DNA of 64,000 nucleotides, from contig NW_024609884.1 of NCBI RefSeq assembly GCF_016920785.2, positions 31,602,080 through 31,666,079 of the forward strand, read 5' to 3'. Under the pieces are notes generated by a model. It was given only the letters and a program-made list of their open reading frames with translations. It ran no database searches and had not been told where the DNA came from. Position 1 is the first letter of the stretch; each line of letters starts with the position of its first letter. Position numbers and translations under genes: made by a program. This document shows, one piece after another, positions 59,701-64,000 of the stretch. This DNA comes from Ixodes scapularis (taxonomy: Eukaryota; Arthropoda; Arachnida; Ixodida; Ixodidae).

Positions 59701-59773
59701 TACACTCGGCATCGCGATCACTAGGCTTGCAGCAACTGACGGAACAGCGCCGTCGCTTTACGGAAACCGACAT
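53798..59773 (-). CDS. THAP-domain Kolobok-like transposase, 15 exons, 970 aa, apparently intact
   Basis: Exons (minus): 59773-59486, 59224-59150, 58773-58680, 58567-58388, 58275-58096, 57983-57536, 57403-57263, 57208-56839, 56763-56590, 56339-56237, 56159-56076, 56003-55761, 55430-55259, 54216-54068, 54009-53798. They sum to 2913 nt with all phases matching; only the 57536/57403 junction is weak. Residues 1-87 are a THAP zinc domain (C10, C14, C54-x2-H57, AIPTLF at 79-84). An acidic, Ser-rich linker follows to about 460. The conserved core has KYIVFEGQLLELF with CHTC and further Cys, LDLAGDGRCDSPG (D615), SDRHPG (D685), HYFDTWHISKGVKKKL, PVNNHLYHCA, TQTYYVEAFNSLL (E827), VAVLHFNENVGREQAT and a tail ending FASHAG...HFW. 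D615, D685 and E827 are candidate catalytic acids (inference). It presumably recognises the terminal repeats and cuts TTAA targets. Confidence 0.85.
54503..54802 (-). other. Unidentified open frame in a transposase intron
   Basis: A 97-codon frame starts MSRLLQYRRQIEAIVLAIAC and continues through WSRGFFCRSVGSVG, EAMEALLNAPNAVKLAVQ and DGLLGKLLVKYLK. Composition looks protein-like, and the start slightly resembles the basic N-terminus of PIF/Harbinger nucleases, but no catalytic motif is visible. A TTTATAA lies upstream on that strand near 54908. It could be a nested fragment or a small intronic gene. Confidence 0.3.
58085..58690. repeat. Tandem 292-bp exon-intron duplication in the transposase gene
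   Basis: Units 58085-58376 and 58377-58668 are nearly identical (I saw one substitution, GGTTG/GCTTG near 58230/58522); a third, diverged partial copy forms the start of exon 57983-57536, and the beginning of another is at 58669. Each unit contains a complete 180-bp exon of phase 1-1 (SSVDQGCNAAVLAPQ...TVDPLTPV), so adding units keeps the reading frame. Confidence 0.9.
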
Positions 59774-60366
59774 CGCCGCCGCTTTACAAAAACCAACATC
59801 TCAAAAAAAAAAAAAAAAAAAAAAATATTGGCACTGGCGCGCACTAGCAAACAGATAAAAGATGGGGTAAACGGGACACACGAATCACGCAAAGAGCAGA
59901 AAAACAAAAAAACCTGGCACCCCGCGCAACTTCCTAAGTACTTACGATGACTAACTAACACAAGCAACAAGCTCTCTTCAGGAGGTCTTCACATATAAAC
60001 GCGATAAAACTATAAAACCACCCGAGGTACACGACGTACGCGAGACGCGTTACGAGACGGCGACCATGACAGAAAACAAAATGGCGAAGCTTCTGTTTGT
60101 TCCGATATCCGAACGGAAGTTACGATTTTGTAGAACGTTTGGAAACAATTACGACGTTCATTCAATGGACTGTTTCTTAAACCTAAAAATATGTAATTCA
60201 ACAGGCGATTTAAAAAAATTACGAAGATTTTAAAACCAACATCTAAGCTGTCACTCATTCTATTGGCCAATGAGAAGCTGAGTTGAATGACCATCACTAC
60301 CAATGAGAAGCCGAGCTGAATGACCATGGAATTTGCGCGCAAAACTTCAAATAAATCTCTCGCCGT
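59774..60366. promoter_or_regulatory. 5' region of the transposase gene next to the right terminal repeat
   Basis: It contains an A-run (59802-59824) and a two-copy 31-bp repeat CCAATGAGAAGC-GAG-TGAATG (60269 and 60300) with CCAAT boxes. No further exon is seen. The promoter role is inferred from position. Confidence 0.4.
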
Positions 60367-60438
60367 CAATATTGCTCTAAAAATTTTTTTTTTTCGCGTA
60401 AAATTCATTTTTTGACACGCGTGTCCCAACCAGACTGT
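60367..60438 (-). repeat. Right terminal inverted repeat of the Kolobok-like element
   Basis: It ends GTCCCAACCAGACTGT and is followed by TTAA at 60439-60442. It is complementary to 47293-47364 apart from one-base differences in A/T run length. Confidence 0.95.
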
Positions 60439-60442
60439 TTAA

Positions 60443-61160
60443 AAAAAACTTTTTTTTCCTTTTCAGGGGCCCTTTAAATACCCGCGATGGTACTTGTGCC
60501 TACCGAACATACTCTCGTCTGGTTCTACAGTCACGCCGTCGCCACCAATCATGTCTGAATGCTTAAAGACGGCATTTAGCACAACCTCCCGACAAAGGCT
60601 CGCCCAATCAGTTATTGTCTTACTTGCGATATCAGCCTCCCGCTGAATGACGGCGCACGGTAGGTTCTGGCATCCGGAGGATGATTTTCATGAGTTGGAG
60701 AAGCGTCAGGTGCGTGCGATCCTTCGAAAAGGGAACCGCTTCGTATCGAGACTTCGCCCCGGCACTGAACTTTGACCGACTTCCTCTTGGGCACCTCACG
60801 AATCATCCGCACACCGCACCCCCCCCCCCTTCCCCCCCCGTGTAGCCATCCGCAGATCTAGCGCGGACTTGCAGCTTGTCATCGCAGCTTCGCACTCTGG
60901 ACACGCACGAAAACCCAGGAGCCAGGAGCAGGCCAACGCGCTAAAGCAAATTAATTGCTTCAAGAGGGTCTTTCATGGCGCCAAGAAGACGGCACAAGTT
61001 GAACACCATGGCACTGCGATGCTGGCCTCTGGAAGAACAAAGCGCCGAGGGGGAACTGCGCGCTTCTTTGCATTTATTATATTTATTTCATCCGCCATTT
61101 TATACCTCGTGACACAATTCTAACAAACTCATTGGTTGATCGGTCGTACCACACCATCGC

Positions 61161-61197
<37 letters not shown>

Positions 61198-61666
61198 GCC
61201 AATTGTATGTCCACGGACGGCATCGTCACAGAAAAGGGAGCAGTCGAACCCAACAACAAAATGAAGTAACAAAGTGAATAAAAAAAAAAAAAAAATAAGA
61301 AGGGAGCCGTTGCGGTTTCGGACGGCGTCTTCTTTGATGAGAGGAGCTGCTCTGGCCAGAGCGGCCTGAGCAGCCGTGCTGCTCTGGCTGCTCGGAATAT
61401 TCCTTTTTGTTCTTTTTCTTACTCTACAGGGTGCCACGACCCTTATTTGAAGCTGATGTGTTAAATTAATAACAAACAACGCGTTGGAACGGAGGAGGTA
61501 GAGAGTCTTGGCGTCAGAATTTGACGTGGTAGAAAAGAAAAGAAAATAACGAATGCACAATACATACCGTATGCCAAGACCGTTATACTCCGCACTTGGC
61601 GAGGCCTTATGACGCAGCCGACGACCGTAAGGCTATTTATTTTGTTTCTTTAGATTTGTTATCGTG
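60443..61666. other. Right flank of the Kolobok-like element, no recognised gene
   Basis: C-runs are at 60820-60838 and a 34-A run at about 61161. No ABCC exon or other conserved frame is visible. A short GAGCAGC/GCTGCTC palindromic cluster is at 61345-61400. Confidence 0.4.
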
Positions 61667-61689
61667 ACGACTACTAGTGATGCAAAACT

Positions 61690-62760
61690 ATCGATAAATT
61701 GACTATCGATACTATCGATAGTTTTTCCAAAACTATCGATAGTGTCCCAGAACTAGCGATAGTCGACTATCGATAGTACTATCGATAGTTGACTATCGAT
61801 AGTACTATCGATAGTACTATCGATAGTTTTGCGATAGTCGACTATCGATAGTTTTTCGATAGTTTTTCGATAGTCGACTATCGATAGTTTTTCGATAGTT
61901 TTTCGATAGTCGACTATCGATAGTTTTTCGATAGTTTTTCGATAGTTTTGCGATAGTCGACTATCGATAGCTTTTCGATAGTTTTTCGATAGTCGACTAT
62001 CGATAGTTTTTCGATAGTTTTTCGATAGTCGACTATCGATAGTTTTTCGATAGTTTTTCGATAGTCGACTATCGATAGTTTTTCGATAGTTTTTCGATAG
62101 TCGACTATCGATAGTTTTTCGATAGTTTTTCGATAGTCGACTATCGATAGTTTTTCGATAGTTTTTCGATAGTCGACTATCGATAGTTTTTCGATAGTTT
62201 TTCGATAGTCGACTATCGATAGTTTTTCGATAGTTTTTCGATAGTTTTGCGATAGTCGACTATCGATAGTTTTTCGATAGTCGACTATCGATAGTTTTTC
62301 GATAGTTTTTCGATAGTCGACTATCGATAGTTTTTCGATAGTTTTTCGATAGTCGACTATCGATAGTTTTTCGATAGTTTTTCGATAGTTTTTCGATAGT
62401 CGACTATCGATAGTTTTTCGATAGTCGACTATCGATAGTTTTTCGATAGTTTTTCGATAGTCGACTATCGATAGTTTTTCGATAGTTTTTCGATAGTCGA
62501 CTATCGATAGTTTTTCGATAGTTTTTCGATAGTCGACTATCGATAGTTTTTCGATAGTTTTTCGATAGTCGACTATCGATAGTTTTTCGATAGTTTTTCG
62601 ATAGTTTTGCGATAGTCGACTATCGATAGCTTTTCGATAGTTTTTCGATAGTCGACTATCGATAGTTTTTCGATAGTTTTTCGATAGTCGACTATCGATA
62701 GTTTTTCGATAGTTTTTCGATAGTTTTTCGATAGTCGACTATCGATAGTACTATCGATAG
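61690..62760. repeat. 36-bp minisatellite of GATAGTCGACTATCGATAG
   Basis: The basic unit is GATAGTCGACTATCGATAG followed by TTTTTCGATAGTTTTTC (36 bp), with occasional extra or missing 11-bp GATAGTTTTTC steps. Roughly 25-30 units. Almost every unit contains the 8-bp palindrome TATCGATA and a GTCGAC. Confidence 0.9.
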
Positions 62761-62846
62761 TTTTTCGATAGTTGACTATCGATGGTTTTTTACTATACTG
62801 GCGACTAACGATACTATCGCTAGTGCTATCGATAGTCTTGCACCAC

Positions 62847-63020
62847 TATAGTCCGTTTTAACTCAAGAAGGTAGGGCGAGGGTAAGATGGGCCGGGGAGG
62901 AGGAAGCAGACGGAACGCTAAAGAGAGAAGGAGGTTTCCCCCTCTCTTCTCCAGCGGTCCGTCTGCTTCCTCCTCCCCGGCCCGTCTTGCCCTCGCCTTA
63001 CCGCTCGCCTCCCCCTTCTT
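62847..63020. repeat. Palindromic MITE family B, copy 2
   Basis: The left arm TCAAGAAGGTAGGGCGAGGG and AGGAGGAAGCAGACGGA match the copy at 3765. The right arm carries the complements but its outer end is diverged. It is nested between the two TATCGATA blocks. Confidence 0.75.
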
Positions 63021-63467
63021 TTTTCGCCCAAACCCCATCTTCGTCATCACTGAAAGCTGAACCAAAGTTGGGATGGTAAGTGCCTGGGCTAGTTGGTGCC
63101 CCCGTTTGAAAAAAAAAAAATTAAAGCGTTAAATAGACAAGAGAGAGCGACGCAAACTACTAGTGTCGCAAAACTATCCATAGTAAACTGTCGACAGTAC
63201 TCTTGATAGGTTTACGACAGTCGACTATCGATAAATTTCCGATAGTCGATTAACGATAGTTTTCTGATTGTCGACTATCGATAGTCGACTATAAGTACTA
63301 TCGATAGTTTTCCGATAGTCGACTGTCGATAGTACTATCGATAGTTTTTCGATAGTCGACTATCGATAGTACTATCGATAGTTTTTTTCACTATCGATAG
63401 TCAGGTTTCTGGCGACTATCGATACTATCGATAGTACTATCGATAGTGTTGCACCACTAACGACTAC

Positions 63468-64000
63468 TCCACTGTGCCTCGGAGTCTCCAGCGGAGATCC
63501 GGCAGTTTTTAATAATTATTATTATTGTCGTTTGAAGGGCACTCTTCGTACGCTGCTTCGTTTCTGAAGCCATAAAAATATGGGGCGGGATTACTTTGCA
63601 CCACGTATAAACAAAAATAAAAAAAGTTTAGTTCATGGTCGGATTGGTTTGTGGATACAATTAGTCCAATAAAATTAGTCCAATAATTGATAAGTACGAT
63701 TATTTAGCTTCATTATTAGCATCTTTTGTGTGCATGCGTGAAATACAACACCCAACGAGAAGACACGAGAACAACGCTGCAACTGCTGGACCATAGACGA
63801 CTTTTGAGAAAATGCGCCGCAAGACAGGGAGGGAGTAAGGGATACAAAAAGTAGACTATTTAATGTCACCGAATTCCTGGGCGGGGAACACTTGGCGGTG
63901 TCAGTGTATCGTTTTGAAAGCGATACAAAAACACGTCGGGGACATTGGACTTCTGGACCAACTTTGAGTGCGTGCGCGTCTGATGTGTGTTTATGCCATT
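63468..64000. other. Right edge, no recognised feature
   Basis: The minus frame at 63675-63869 shows no conserved motif. The rest is AT-rich. Confidence 0.4.

Larger units (their letters stand above)
47293..60438. mobile_element. Kolobok-like DNA transposon, 13,146 bp, two genes, apparently complete
   Basis: The 72-bp terminal inverted repeats (47293-47364 and 60367-60438) are identical except for single-base length differences in two A runs. Flanks are GTAA (47289-47292) and TTAA (60439-60442), consistent with a TTAA duplication carrying one change. The left half carries a plus-strand P2X7-ballast-domain gene (47621-48520); the right half carries a minus-strand THAP transposase gene (59773-53798). 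They converge on a central region holding a repeat array and younger insertions (hAT-like 48571-49405, MITE 49433-49600, foldback 53330-53711). THAP plus a TTAA target and a roughly 970-aa transposase fit the Kolobok superfamily. Confidence 0.85.
61675..63459. mobile_element. hAT-like element with TATCGATA satellite core (1785 bp)
   Basis: A perfect 8-bp duplication ACGACTAC flanks it (61667-61674 and 63460-63467). The ends read TAGTGATGCAAAACTATC and the complement of TAGTGGTGCAACACTATC. Inside are two TATCGATA-rich blocks (61685-62838 and 63163-63459), each with its own element-like termini (GCACCACTA at 62841-62849, TAGTGTCGCAAAACTATC at 63163), separated by a family B MITE and a short unique piece. 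No transposase. Confidence 0.85.

Noticed and set aside
61690..62760. Assembly artefact as the explanation for the TATCGATA array
   Set aside because: Unit order varies (11-bp steps, GCGATAG variants), and a perfect outer 8-bp duplication frames the whole region, so a real element is the better reading, though copy number may be mis-assembled.

Overview
The window looks like a piece of an arthropod genome, most likely a hard tick or related chelicerate. Genes have many short exons with GT-AG introns, most of the rest is transposable-element sequence, and two SINE-like segments and several non-LTR retrotransposons have tick-like architecture. The organism call is an inference from element content and gene structure, not from a search.

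Layout. 1-7200 holds the 5' part of UBA5 (UFM1-activating enzyme) on the minus strand: six exons whose phases all join, with introns packed with foldback/MITE elements. About 9950-13420 is a decayed non-LTR retrotransposon split by a 2.16-kb P-element derivative with an 8-bp target duplication. 14681-15663 encodes a small conserved C2H2-type protein, followed by a long AT-rich stretch without genes. 20760-27900 is nested DNA elements (pogo-like, hAT-like, TTAA-flanked, foldback) and a SINE. A probable first exon of an unknown gene lies at 28039, and an orphan exon of a YqaJ/SWIM-type recombinase-like gene at 29885-30250. 34053-45434 holds two more non-LTR elements, a 100-N assembly gap (36476-36575), and four exons of an ABCC-type ABC transporter (37136-46880, minus) whose Walker A lysine is replaced by glutamine.

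The most interesting region is 47293-60438: a 13,146-bp DNA transposon with nearly identical 72-bp terminal inverted repeats, flanked by GTAA on the left and TTAA on the right. It carries two convergent genes. On the plus strand is a 196-aa protein made of the zinc-rich intracellular (ballast) domain otherwise known from the P2X7 receptor. On the minus strand is a 15-exon gene whose exon phases and total length (2913 nt, 970 codons plus stop) close perfectly; it encodes a THAP-domain transposase resembling the Kolobok superfamily. Between them lie an inserted hAT-like element and a nine-unit array of about 290-bp repeats. The transposase gene also contains a tandem duplication of one symmetric exon. 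The element looks complete and recently active.

A second theme is a set of hAT-like elements (23935-25804, 37589-38752, 48571-49405, 61675-63459, with probable ends at 36077 and 47102). Each is filled near its ends with its own short palindrome: TTCGAA, AACCGGTT, ACCGGT, TATCGATA, GTTAC/GTAAC and GTAC.
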